A stretch of DNA of 64,000 nucleotides from Myxococcus hansupus. GTDB taxonomy: Bacteria; Myxococcota; Myxococcia; Myxococcales; Myxococcaceae. The notes under the pieces were generated by a model. That model was not told the DNA's origin. It ran no database searches and saw only the letters and a list, made by a program, of their open reading frames with translations. Of this stretch, positions 55,563 to 64,000 are shown piece after piece. A program made the translations under genes and the position numbers. How positions within the stretch are numbered: position 1 is the stretch's first letter; each line of letters begins with the position of its first letter. The stretch lies in contig NZ_CP012109.1 of the NCBI RefSeq assembly GCF_000280925.3, forward strand, positions 1,364,001-1,428,000. Direction: 5' to 3'.

Positions 55563-56909
55563 GTGGATCTGCTCCTGACTGGTGGCACGGTTGTAACGAT
55601 GAACCGCGAGCGCGAGGTGCTCGTGGAGGCGGACGTCCTCGTCCAGGACGGCCGCATCGCCAAGGTGGGCCGGGGCATCAAGCCCCGAGGCACCCGGCGG
55701 GTGGTGGACGTGACAGGCAAGGTGGTGCTGCCGGGGCTCATCCACGGACACCTCCACGCCTGTCAGACGCTCTTCCGCGGCCGCGCGGACGGACTGGAGC
55801 TGCTGGACTGGCTCCGTGAGCGCATCTGGCCCTTCGAGGCCTCGCACGACGCGGCGTCCATGCGCGCCTCGGCCGACCTGACCTTCGCGGAGCTCATCCG
55901 CTCCGGGTCCACGGCCGCGCTCGACATGGGCAGCGTGTACCACTACGACGCCGTCTTCGAGTCCGCCCGGGACGCCGGCTTCCGGCTGGTGGGCGGCAAG
56001 GCGATGATGGACGCGGGCGCGAGCGTGCCCGCGGGCCTGCGCGAGAGCACCGAGGACTCGCTGCGGGAGAGCCTGGCGTTGAAGGACCGGTGGCACGGCA
56101 CGCACGACGGGCGCCTGCGCTACGCCTTCGCCCCGCGCTTCGTGCTGTCCTGCACCCCGGAGCTGCTGCGGGAGGTGGCGCGACTGGCCAAGGAGCACGG
56201 CCTGCGCATCCACACGCACGCCAGCGAGAACGCGAAGGAGACGGACGCGGTCCGCGCGTACACCGGCGGCGAGGACAACGTGGCCTTCTTCCACACGGTG
56301 GGGATGTCCGGCCCGCACGTGACGATGGCCCACTGCGTGTGGCTGTCGCAGGAGGAGCAGGACATCCTGCGCGACACGCGCACCGTGGTCTGCCACTGCC
56401 CCGGCTCCAACCTCAAGCTGGCCTCTGGCTACGCCAAGGTGCCGGAGCTGCTGGACGCCGGCGTGACGGTGGCGCTGGGCGCGGACGGCGCGCCCTGCAA
56501 CAACACGCTCGACATCTTCAACGAGATGCGGCTCGCGGCGGTGATGCACAACCCGCGCGTGGGGCCGTGCGCGATGACGCCCATGCGCGTGCTGGAGATG
56601 GCCACGCTGCACGGCGCCCGGGCGCTGGGCCTGGAGGACGAGGTGGGCTCGCTCGAGCCCGGCAAGCGCGCGGACATCACCGTGGTGGACATCAGCGGTC
56701 TGCACGCGGGCCCCACGCCCGAGGACGTGCTGGTGCCGCTGGTGCACTCCGCCCGGGCCAGCGACGTGGCGCACGTCTTCATCGACGGTCAGCCGGTGCT
56801 GCGAGACGGCGTGCTCACCACGCTGGACGCGGCGTCGGTGCTGGCGAACGCGAACGCGAACGTGGAGCGCATCCTCAAGCGCCGCCCGAAGAAGGCGCGC
56901 ACGGGCTGA
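55563..56909 (+). CDS. amidohydrolase, purine/deoxyadenosine deaminase-like (MtaD/ATZ family)
   Basis: 448 residues from GTG 55563. The metal-dependent hydrolase barrel is clear: GLIHGHLHACQTLFRG (first His pair), HTHASENAKE, VTMAHCVWL (His) and GADGAPCNN (Asp). These are the marks of the cytosine/5-methylthioadenosine/S-adenosylhomocysteine deaminase and chlorohydrolase group. Given cdd immediately upstream, a nucleoside or base deaminase role is likely; the exact substrate cannot be read. It converges on the sensor kinase with a 3-bp gap. Confidence 0.9.
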   Translation: MDLLLTGGTVVTMNREREVLVEADVLVQDGRIAKVGRGIKPRGTRRVVDVTGKVVLPGLIHGHLHACQTLFRGRADGLELLDWLRERIWPFEASHDAASMRASADLTFAELIRSGSTAALDMGSVYHYDAVFESARDAGFRLVGGKAMMDAGASVPAGLRESTEDSLRESLALKDRWHGTHDGRLRYAFAPRFVLSCTPELLREVARLAKEHGLRIHTHASENAKETDAVRAYTGGEDNVAFFHTVGMSGPHVTMAHCVWLSQEEQDILRDTRTVVCHCPGSNLKLASGYAKVPELLDAGVTVALGADGAPCNNTLDIFNEMRLAAVMHNPRVGPCAMTPMRVLEMATLHGARALGLEDEVGSLEPGKRADITVVDISGLHAGPTPEDVLVPLVHSARASDVAHVFIDGQPVLRDGVLTTLDAASVLANANANVERILKRRPKKARTG

Positions 56910-56912
56910 CGC

Positions 56913-58280
56913 TCAGGCGGGCAGCCGCACGACGAAGGACGTGGACCACCCGGGCGCGTCCTCCACGGCGAGCTGTCCGCCATGGGCCTCGGCGGCGAGG
57001 CGGGAGAAGTACAGGCCCAGGCCATAGCCGCGGCGGCTGTCCCGCTCCGTGTTGGCCTGGCCGTACTTGTCGAAGATGCGCCCGCGCGCCTCCTGGGCGA
57101 TGGGCGGCCCGTCGTTGCGCACCGCGAGCCACCGTCCGCCGTCGTCCGCGCCCGCCTCCAGCCGCACCCGGCCACCTGACGGGGTGTAGCGCAGGGCATT
57201 GGTGGTGAGGTTCTCCACCACGCGCACCAGCAGGTCCGCGTCCGCCATCAACACGAGGTCCGCGGGGGCCTGCACGTCCAGCGTCAGCTTGCGCGAGCGG
57301 GCCACGCCCTCCAGCGAGCGGCGCACGTCCTCCAGCACACGCACGGCCGGGAAGGGCACCTTGAGGGGCTCCATCCGGCCTTCCTCCAGGCGGGGGACGT
57401 CCATGAGGTCGGAGATCATCCGGTCCAGGCGCGCGGTGACGGCCAGCCCGGTGCGGACGGACTCCCCGAGGATGCCCTCGCGCGGCAGCTCGTGCTCCAT
57501 CCAGGAGAGCGACAGCGTCAGCGCCGACAGGGGCGAGCGCAGGTCATGCACGAGGAACTGGGTGAGCTGCTCCATGTCCCGTTGCAGCAGTTGGAGCTCG
57601 GCGTTCTTCGACTGGGCCTCCTCCAGCATGCGGACGATGGTGCGCCGCGCGTCCTCCACCTCCTGGAAGCGCCGCGCCTCCAGGGCCCGCTCCACCTCCA
57701 CGCGGGTGAGCGTCACGGCGAGGTGCCGCAGCCGGCCGGTGCCGTAGTGGCTCACCACCGCCACCAGCACCAGCGCCACCACGGCGATGGCCACCGCGCC
57801 CCAGCCCACGTCCGCCCGGCGCATCAAGTCCGTCTGGGCGAGGCCGGCCAGCACCGCCGTGCCGTAGACGACGCTGCCGCGCATGCTCAGCCCGCTCAGG
57901 ACGACGACGAGCGAGAACAGGCCCAGGCTGAAGCCCGCCACCCCCGCGGGGAAGGGCGAGACGGGCAGGGCCACGGACTGGAGCCAGTACACCAGCGCCA
58001 CGTCGACCAGGGACTGCACCACGCCCAGGCCCCGGGCCAGGCGCCGCCGGCGGAGCATGAACAGCGTGGCGGCGACCGCGGCGTAGAGCCCCAGGGCGGG
58101 CGGGTACATGGACCAGTCCCGGCCACCCGACAGCCACAGCGTGGTGCTGATGGTCAGGAACAACGCCGCGCCCACCAGCCGCACCGCCGCGCCCGCGCCC
58201 ACGACGCTCCGCCGCTGGGCATCCATCGCCCGCGACATCGTCTCGTCGAGCGGGCCGGGCACGGGAGGCAAGGACGTCAC
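56913..58280 (-). CDS. membrane sensor histidine kinase
   Basis: 455 residues from GTG 58280; ATG 58238 is an alternative. Residues ~30-185 hold six TM helices in a compact bundle without a large extracellular loop, so it may sense a membrane signal. A coiled coil (~195-235) leads to the H-box [13 protein letters not shown] with His ~242. The ATPase has [20 protein letters not shown] and [18 protein letters not shown]. All catalytic boxes are present, unlike the hybrid kinase at 45317. No response regulator adjoins, as often in myxobacteria. Confidence 0.9.
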   Translation of the reverse strand: MTSLPPVPGPLDETMSRAMDAQRRSVVGAGAAVRLVGAALFLTISTTLWLSGGRDWSMYPPALGLYAAVAATLFMLRRRRLARGLGVVQSLVDVALVYWLQSVALPVSPFPAGVAGFSLGLFSLVVVLSGLSMRGSVVYGTAVLAGLAQTDLMRRADVGWGAVAIAVVALVLVAVVSHYGTGRLRHLAVTLTRVEVERALEARRFQEVEDARRTIVRMLEEAQSKNAELQLLQRDMEQLTQFLVHDLRSPLSALTLSLSWMEHELPREGILGESVRTGLAVTARLDRMISDLMDVPRLEEGRMEPLKVPFPAVRVLEDVRRSLEGVARSRKLTLDVQAPADLVLMADADLLVRVVENLTTNALRYTPSGGRVRLEAGADDGGRWLAVRNDGPPIAQEARGRIFDKYGQANTERDSRRGYGLGLYFSRLAAEAHGGQLAVEDAPGWSTSFVVRLPA

Positions 58281-58540
58281 AGAGACGTGTTTTTCTCCGC
58301 TTCCTTCCTCGCTTGCAAGTATTGCCACCGACCGTGCGGAAGCGGACGGACGGGAGGGGGCGGTGGGGGCGAGCGCGTTTTCGGACGAAGAAGTGCCGCG
58401 CCGCGCTTTTGAATCCGCCGCAATCGCCTTAGGTAGAGGCGCGTAGACATTGGGCAGACATTGGGACTGTGGCTGCTTGCTCGCCCCGGGGATCGTGTAA
58501 GGTGGCTGCAAGTAGGTCTGGATGGAGGTAGACCGCCGAT

Positions 58541-59278
58541 ATGTGGCAACGATTCAAGAGAGCAATGCGCAGCTTCGCCGGATTCTTCGTCTCCTCCATC
58601 GAGGACCCGGAGCTGATTCTCGAGCAGAACGTCCGTGACCTGAACGACCAGGTCCCGAAGATGAACGAGTCCATCGCCATGGTGCGGGCGAACGTGACGC
58701 TGCTGGAGAAGGAGAACGCCAAGTACCAGGACGACGTGCGCTCGCTGACGGCCAAGGTGAAGGCCGGCATCCAGGCGGGCCGCGATGACCTGGCCGCGCA
58801 GTATGCCTCCAAGCTCCAGATGGAGAAGGAGGCGCTGGCCCGCAACGAGCAGCAGCTCGCCACCGCGCGCCAGGCCTACGAGAAGGCGCTGTCGGTGAAG
58901 AAGGCGTTCATGCGCGAGAAGGAGCGCAAGACGCAGGAGGCGATGAACGCCATCCGCGAGGCGCGCCGCGCCAAGTGGCAGGCCAAGGTCGCCGACACGA
59001 TGGAGTCCTTCACCGTGGCGGGCATCGACTCGACCCACGATGAAATGCTGCGCAAGGTGCAGGAGAAGTCCGCCATCAACGAGGCCCGCATGCAGATGGC
59101 CCTCGAGTCGGTGGACCACACCGCGGCGAACATCGAGGAAGAGGCCGAGAAGATTCAGGCCAACGAGCTGGTGAAGCAGTTCAAGATGGAGATGGGGCTC
59201 ATGAACAGCCCCGCGCCGGTGTCCGAGGTGGGCAGCAGCCCCGAAAAGACCATCGGCAAGAAGGTGGGAGTCGAGTAG
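58541..59278 (+). CDS. pspA: PspA/IM30 family membrane-stress protein
   Basis: 245 residues. The N-terminal amphipathic helix ([17 protein letters not shown]) and the long helical hairpin (~25-215, with [16 protein letters not shown] and [17 protein letters not shown]) are typical of PspA/IM30, an ESCRT-III-like protein that coats and repairs the inner membrane. The C-terminus is a short disordered tail. First gene of a three-gene operon (gaps 10 and 11 bp). I searched upstream for a sigma-54 -24/-12 element and found no GG/GC pair at the right spacing, so it is not controlled by PspF in the enterobacterial way. Confidence 0.93.
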   Translation: MWQRFKRAMRSFAGFFVSSIEDPELILEQNVRDLNDQVPKMNESIAMVRANVTLLEKENAKYQDDVRSLTAKVKAGIQAGRDDLAAQYASKLQMEKEALARNEQQLATARQAYEKALSVKKAFMREKERKTQEAMNAIREARRAKWQAKVADTMESFTVAGIDSTHDEMLRKVQEKSAINEARMQMALESVDHTAANIEEEAEKIQANELVKQFKMEMGLMNSPAPVSEVGSSPEKTIGKKVGVE

Positions 59279-59288
59279 TCCCCGCTGA

Positions 59289-60476
59289 ATGAAGCTCCAC
59301 CGCGGTCCAGGTCTCTTCCTCTTCCTGTTCCTCTGCGTGCTCGGCGCGAGCTATGCGCTCGCGTCGCGCCTGGGGTACCTGGACCGCTTGCAGGAGCGGT
59401 ACTTCCCGTCCACCCGTGTGGCCGTCCGCCTGTCGCCCGGAGACTTCCCGGCCGGCGTGGCGGCCCCGGTGGCGGACGTGGCCTCGGTTCCCCTGCGCCC
59501 CGTGCTCATCGGCTTCAGCCCCCGGGGCTCGTCGGCGGGCCTCTTGGTGGCGGCGGGCGGGGCGACGACGCTGGACAACCCGGTGCCTCCGCCCGGCGCG
59601 GCGCAGGGGCTCCTGAAGACGGCCTATGCCCTGGACGCGCGGGCGGTGCTCTTCGCCAAGGAGGAGGACCTGCGGCACGCGCTGGCCATTGGCGCGGAGA
59701 ACGGCGGCGTGGACATGGCCACCCTCTCCGTGGACCGGCTGGCGGCCTGGGCTCCGGCGCTGCGGGATGCGGCGCCCCGCACGTTGATGCTGGTGGGGCG
59801 CAGCCGGGGGCAGGAGGCCCTGGCCGCCGTGGGCGTAGCGGACCTCGCCTCCCTGCGCGGCAAGCGCCTGGGTGTGTATCCGTATGGCTCCTCGCACTAC
59901 TTCGCGCTGTGGTTGCTGGCGCGCGCGGGGCTGCGCATCACGGACGTGCGTTGGGTGGAGCTGCCCACCACCTTGGATGCGGGACGGGCGCTGCGCGAGG
60001 GCCGCGCGGACGCCGTGGTGGGGCTGTGGGGGGACGTGGAGCTGGCGGCTCGGGACAGGGGAGGCGCGGTGCTGGCGACGACGGCGGATGCCCCCCACCT
60101 GGTGGCCACGGTGCTGGTGGCGCGTGGCGACTTCTCGGCGCGTTACCCGGACGCGGTGCGCCGGGTGCTGCGGGGCCTGCTCGACACCGGACAGAGCGTG
60201 CTGAAGGACCCGACGGCGGGGGCCCGGATGTTGGGGGAGGTGGCGCCGTACCTGGGCGACCCCATCGAGGCCATCCGCAGCGCGCCGCCGGCCACGCTGG
60301 CGGACAATCGGGCCTTCTTCGGGCTTTCCGGCGAGGCGCCCGTCACCTATGACGAGCTGTTTCAGAGCGCCGCCGCGCTCTTCCAGAAGCTGAAGCAGGG
60401 CCCCCCGGTGCCTCCGGCGGAGGACACGAAGGACCTCGGGGCCCTGAAGTACGTGTCGGAAGCACGTGGCCCCTGA
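59289..60476 (+). CDS. substrate-binding-like protein of the NMT1/SsuA type, PspA operon
   Basis: 395 residues. An N-terminal TM helix or uncleaved signal (~7-27) is followed by a periplasmic-binding fold (~45-360): [59 protein letters not shown]. These segments recall SBP family NMT1/TauA (aliphatic sulfonate, taurine, thiamine precursor binding). No ABC transporter genes are beside it. The anchored SBP between pspA and a coiled-coil gene suggests a sensory or scaffold role; this is inference. Confidence 0.82.
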   Translation: MKLHRGPGLFLFLFLCVLGASYALASRLGYLDRLQERYFPSTRVAVRLSPGDFPAGVAAPVADVASVPLRPVLIGFSPRGSSAGLLVAAGGATTLDNPVPPPGAAQGLLKTAYALDARAVLFAKEEDLRHALAIGAENGGVDMATLSVDRLAAWAPALRDAAPRTLMLVGRSRGQEALAAVGVADLASLRGKRLGVYPYGSSHYFALWLLARAGLRITDVRWVELPTTLDAGRALREGRADAVVGLWGDVELAARDRGGAVLATTADAPHLVATVLVARGDFSARYPDAVRRVLRGLLDTGQSVLKDPTAGARMLGEVAPYLGDPIEAIRSAPPATLADNRAFFGLSGEAPVTYDELFQSAAALFQKLKQGPPVPPAEDTKDLGALKYVSEARGP

Positions 60477-60487
60477 GGAGGACGGAC

Positions 60488-61291
60488 GTGGCGAAGTCGC
60501 CGAACTACATCAAGGCCGCCTTTTTGATGCCCGCCAACCTGGTGGGACTGGGCACGGCGGCCGCCTCGGCGGCCATGACGGGCGAGCCGCTGCCGATGCT
60601 GGTGGCCCTGGGGCTGGAAGGCCTCTACCTGGGCGTCGCCTCGTCCATGAAGCGCTTCCAGCGCGCCGTGCGGGCCAACTCGCTCCATGACCCGGAGGCC
60701 GCCACCCAGGCCTTGAACGCGCTGCAGGCGGACCTGGCGCCCTCGCAGCGCGAGCACTACCAGCAGCTCGTGGGGCTGAAGGAGAAGATCCTCGCCAACT
60801 ACCGCAAGCTGCCGGGTGGCAAGGTGCTGGAGGCGGACAGCGAGCCCCGGCTGGACGCGCTGCTCACGTCCTTCCTGCGGCTCATCTCCACGCTGAACCA
60901 GTACCGCACGTACCTGAACAGCTCGGACCGCGAACACCTCCAGCGCGAGGTGGCGGAGCTGGAGGCGGACCTCGCGCGGGAGACGAACCCGCGGCTGAAG
61001 GACGTGAAGCAGAACCGCGTGGACATCCTCCGCAAGCGGCTGGCGCGCTTCGAGCAGGCCGGTGAGAGCCGAGAGGTGGTGAGCCACCAGCTCGCGGGCA
61101 TCGAGGACTTGATGCGGCTCACCCACGAGCAGTCGGTGGCCATCCGGGACCCGGAGGTCGTCAACCGCCAGCTCACCATGCTGAGCGCGGAGGCCGAGGC
61201 CACCGAGGAGTCCGTGCGGCAGATGGAGCAGTTCCTCGAGTTCTCCGAGGAGACGCGCGGTCCGCTGCCCCATGGCGGCCGGGTGCGTTGA
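60488..61291 (+). CDS. coiled-coil protein with N-terminal hydrophobic hairpin, PspA operon
   Basis: 267 residues from GTG 60488, preceded by GAGGAGG. The first ~55 residues contain two short hydrophobic helices ([20 protein letters not shown], then [17 protein letters not shown]) that could enter the membrane. The rest (~70-255) is long charged helices, with a possible PspA-like hairpin. No motif recognised. Third gene of the pspA operon; a GC-rich hairpin lies right after the stop (61294-61320) and may end transcription. Confidence 0.82.
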   Translation: MAKSPNYIKAAFLMPANLVGLGTAAASAAMTGEPLPMLVALGLEGLYLGVASSMKRFQRAVRANSLHDPEAATQALNALQADLAPSQREHYQQLVGLKEKILANYRKLPGGKVLEADSEPRLDALLTSFLRLISTLNQYRTYLNSSDREHLQREVAELEADLARETNPRLKDVKQNRVDILRKRLARFEQAGESREVVSHQLAGIEDLMRLTHEQSVAIRDPEVVNRQLTMLSAEAEATEESVRQMEQFLEFSEETRGPLPHGGRVR

Positions 61292-61446
61292 GGGGCCCGG
61301 GCGGTCTTGCCTGCCCGGCCGTGACGCGCCGCGCGCGGCCAGGGCGCCCGCCGTTCGCCGCCTGCCCATCATCCGGGCTCCCGGACCGGCGTGGCGGCGC
61401 CCACGAATCGGTTGACTCTCACTCCCAGGCATCCTGAGGTGCCAGC

Positions 61447-63095
61447 ATGCTCCGCCGAGTCTGGCTTCCGTCCCTTCTCCTCGTGCTCGCCGTCGCGGGC
61501 TGCTCGCGTTGTGGCAAGGACGCGGACACCGCCGCCCCGGCCTCGACGGCGGGCGTGGCCCGCTATCTGCCGCGTGACGCGCAGGCCGCCGTGGTCATCA
61601 ACGACCTGGGGGCGCTGGGGGAGAAGCTCGCCCGCTTCCAGAAGCTGAAGGCGGCGTCGTTCGCCGCGCAGCTCCAGAACTTCTCCACCGCGGAAGGCTA
61701 CGTCACCGCGGTGATGCGCCAGATTGGCGTGGACCTGCGCAGCCGGCAGGCGCTGGAGGCCGCGGGCATCGCGCCGGAGCTGGGCGCGGGCGCGGCGTTC
61801 CTCGGCCCGAGCCGCGCCATCTCCGTGGTGGGCGTGAAGGACGCCGGCAAGCTGGAGGAGACGTTCGGCAACTTCGCGCGCACGCGCCTGGGCGCGTCCG
61901 AGACGAAGAAGGCCACCGTGGATGGCGGCGAGAGCGTCACCTTCGGCCGTCCCGGCGCCGCCGCGCCCGCGCTGGGCATCTTCTTCATCAAGGGCACCCG
62001 CTTCGCGCTGCTGGGCGCGGGGCCCTCCGTCGCCACGCTGGGCACCCTGGCCACGCAGCCCGAGGAGCGTTCGCTGGCGAAGGAGCCGGTGATGGCCGCC
62101 TCGCTGCAGCGCCTCCCCGCCGAGAGGGACTTCCACGTCTGGCTCCCCGGTGGCGCCGGGCTGGTGCCGCCGGGCACCGTGCAGGGCGTCACCCTCACGG
62201 GCGTCATCGACGCGGCCGCGGTGACGCTTCGCGCGGACGCGCCGTGGCCGGACACGCAGGCGTCGCTGGCCGCTTTGGACGCGGTGGCGTCCAGCGGCAA
62301 CCTCGCGGCGTCGCTGCCCGCGGAGAGCTTCCTGGTGGCCCACTTCCGGGGTGACCCGTCGCACCTGGACGGCGTGTGGCCGTATCTGGCGGGCGGGTAC
62401 CTCACCCGCGCGGTGCAGAACAGCGGCCTCGACATGAAGGCGGAGGTGCTCGACAACCTGAAGCCGGGCACGGTGGTGGGGCTGTCCCTGTCGCCCACGG
62501 TGAACCTGGGCGCGGGCATGCCCGTGTTGGACTTGCGCCGCACCAATCCGTTCCGCTTCGTCCACCTGGTCGCGCTCTCGGACGTGGAGAACGCGTCGAA
62601 GATGCAGACCACGCTGGAGCAGCTTCCGCGCATCGCCGGTGACTTCGGCGCCAAGGTGGAGCCTTCCGAGCTGGGCGGCCAGCGCGTGTACCTGACGTCC
62701 TATCGCGCGGGCGAAGGCGCGCACTTCGCGCTCGCGCCCAATGGACGCCTGGTGGTGGCCTCGCCCAAGGCGCGGCTGGAGTCCACGCTGGCCTCGGTCG
62801 CGAAGCCCTCGGGTGACGGGCCGGTGGCCGCGGATCTGAAGGACGCGGGCAAGGACGCGGCCTTCAGCGCGGTGTTGGACCTGCGGCGGCTGGCGGATGC
62901 GGTGCGCAACCTGCCCTCGGAGGCGTGGGGCATTGGCGGCTTCGCCATCAAGGCCACCACCGTGCGCTGGTTGGAGGCCGTGGATGACTTGCGCGCCGTC
63001 ACGCTGGCGGTGTCCCGCAAGGACAAGGCACTCCAGGCGGAGCTGTCCCTGCGGCTGGCGCCCGCGGCCGCCACCTCCACCCCTCCGGCCGCGCC

Positions 63096-63099
<4 letters not shown>
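61447..63099 (+). CDS. large lipoprotein, DUF3352-like
   Basis: 550 residues. Lipobox VAGC (~16-19) and CSRCGKD. The mature part has two similar halves. Each begins with a phrase on a protein 'cost' fold, YLPRDAQAAVVINDLGALGEKLARF and SLPAESFLVAHFRGDPSHLDGV (quoted in parts), as in DUF3352 proteins, and then alternates strands with Ala-rich helices. No catalytic residue stands out. Its stop overlaps the ABC ATPase start by 4 bp (GTGA), so it is co-translated with a LolD/MacB-like exporter and may be its periplasmic partner. Confidence 0.85.
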
Positions 63100-63793
<694 letters not shown>

Positions 63794-63797
<4 letters not shown>

Positions 63798-64000
63798 GGC
63801 TGGACGCACTGTCGCGGATGGTCCGGTTGAGCCTCGCGCGGGAGCGCAAGGGCGCGTTCTTCTCCGCGTTCGGCGTGGCGATGGGCGTGGGCGCGCTGGT
63901 GTTCTTCGTGGGCCTGGGGCTCGGCGTCGGCACGGTCATCCGGGAGAAGATCTTCCCCACCGACGCGCGGCTGGTGGACGTGGTGCCGCCCTCGGTGTCG
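63794..64000 (+). CDS. LolC/MacB-type ABC transporter permease (partial, 3' end outside window)
   Basis: 69 codons visible from ATG 63794, overlapping the ATPase stop (ATGA). The first ~20 residues are a positively charged amphipathic helix, then TM1 (~24-46, FFSAFGVAMGVGALVFFVGL), and the start of a periplasmic domain (IFPTDARLVDVVPP). This is the usual N-terminus of FtsX/MacB-like permeases. The remaining three TMs lie outside. Confidence 0.88.

Noticed and set aside
58281..58540. Sigma-54 promoter before pspA
   Set aside because: Candidate GG and GC dinucleotides are not 10 bp apart as required, and no pspF-like activator gene is adjacent.

Overview
The window is high-GC DNA (roughly 70%) with dense coding on both strands, many GTG/TTG starts, many lipoproteins and several marker genes of myxobacteria: a CarF-type plasmanylethanolamine desaturase, a retron with its RT, a GltJ/AgmX-like protein, and PEGA and Cys-rich lipoproteins. 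I infer a chromosomal segment from a member of the Myxococcaceae (Myxococcus or a close relative). No IS element, prophage, CRISPR array, tRNA or rRNA was seen.

Layout. 1-11.9 kb: a cut-off TolQ-type proton channel, a repeat-built lipoprotein, murI, carF, a conserved protein of unknown role, then the divisome operon ftsE-ftsX-envC-like, an alpha/beta hydrolase, an S41 processing protease and a PEGA/coiled-coil protein. 11.9-13.4 kb: four 75-bp tandem repeats in front of ddl. 13.7-15.3 kb: a GT2 glycosyltransferase broken by a one-base frameshift. 15.3-22.4 kb: lipoproteins, a second PEGA protein, an M1-type metallopeptidase and ftsY. 22.47-22.87 kb: RNase P RNA on the minus strand, then an ECF42-like sigma factor. 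24.3-25.8 kb: a retron, with an msr-msd locus bounded by 14-bp inverted repeats next to its reverse transcriptase.

25.9-33.8 kb is the most unusual part. It is a compact run of five genes encoding a small membrane protein, an HscC-like Hsp70, a TPR protein fused to a Lon-type protease domain without an AAA+ motor, a membrane J-like protein whose HPD motif is replaced, and a membrane TPR protein. I read it as a candidate membrane chaperone-protease module not obviously described before.

33.8-41.5 kb: RNase HI, a coiled-coil zinc-ribbon protein, a cupredoxin lipoprotein, a FYDLN-type acidic protein, a GltJ-like protein (zinc ribbon, GYF, TM, TonB-C), DUF3006 and two tandem ComEC-like metallo-beta-lactamase proteins. 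41.6-56.9 kb is rich in nucleoside salvage: deoC, a PGM2-like phosphosugar mutase that could act as phosphopentomutase, a BMP-family nucleoside ABC importer (binding lipoprotein, ATPase, two permeases), pyrimidine-nucleoside phosphorylase, cytidine deaminase and an amidohydrolase. Together these could import nucleosides, deaminate or phosphorolyse them, and feed the pentose into central metabolism. Interspersed are DksA-like, SET and PilZ proteins and a hybrid kinase with degenerate catalytic positions. 56.9-64 kb: a sensor kinase, a PspA operon, a lipoprotein and a LolD/LolC-like ABC pair cut off by the window end.
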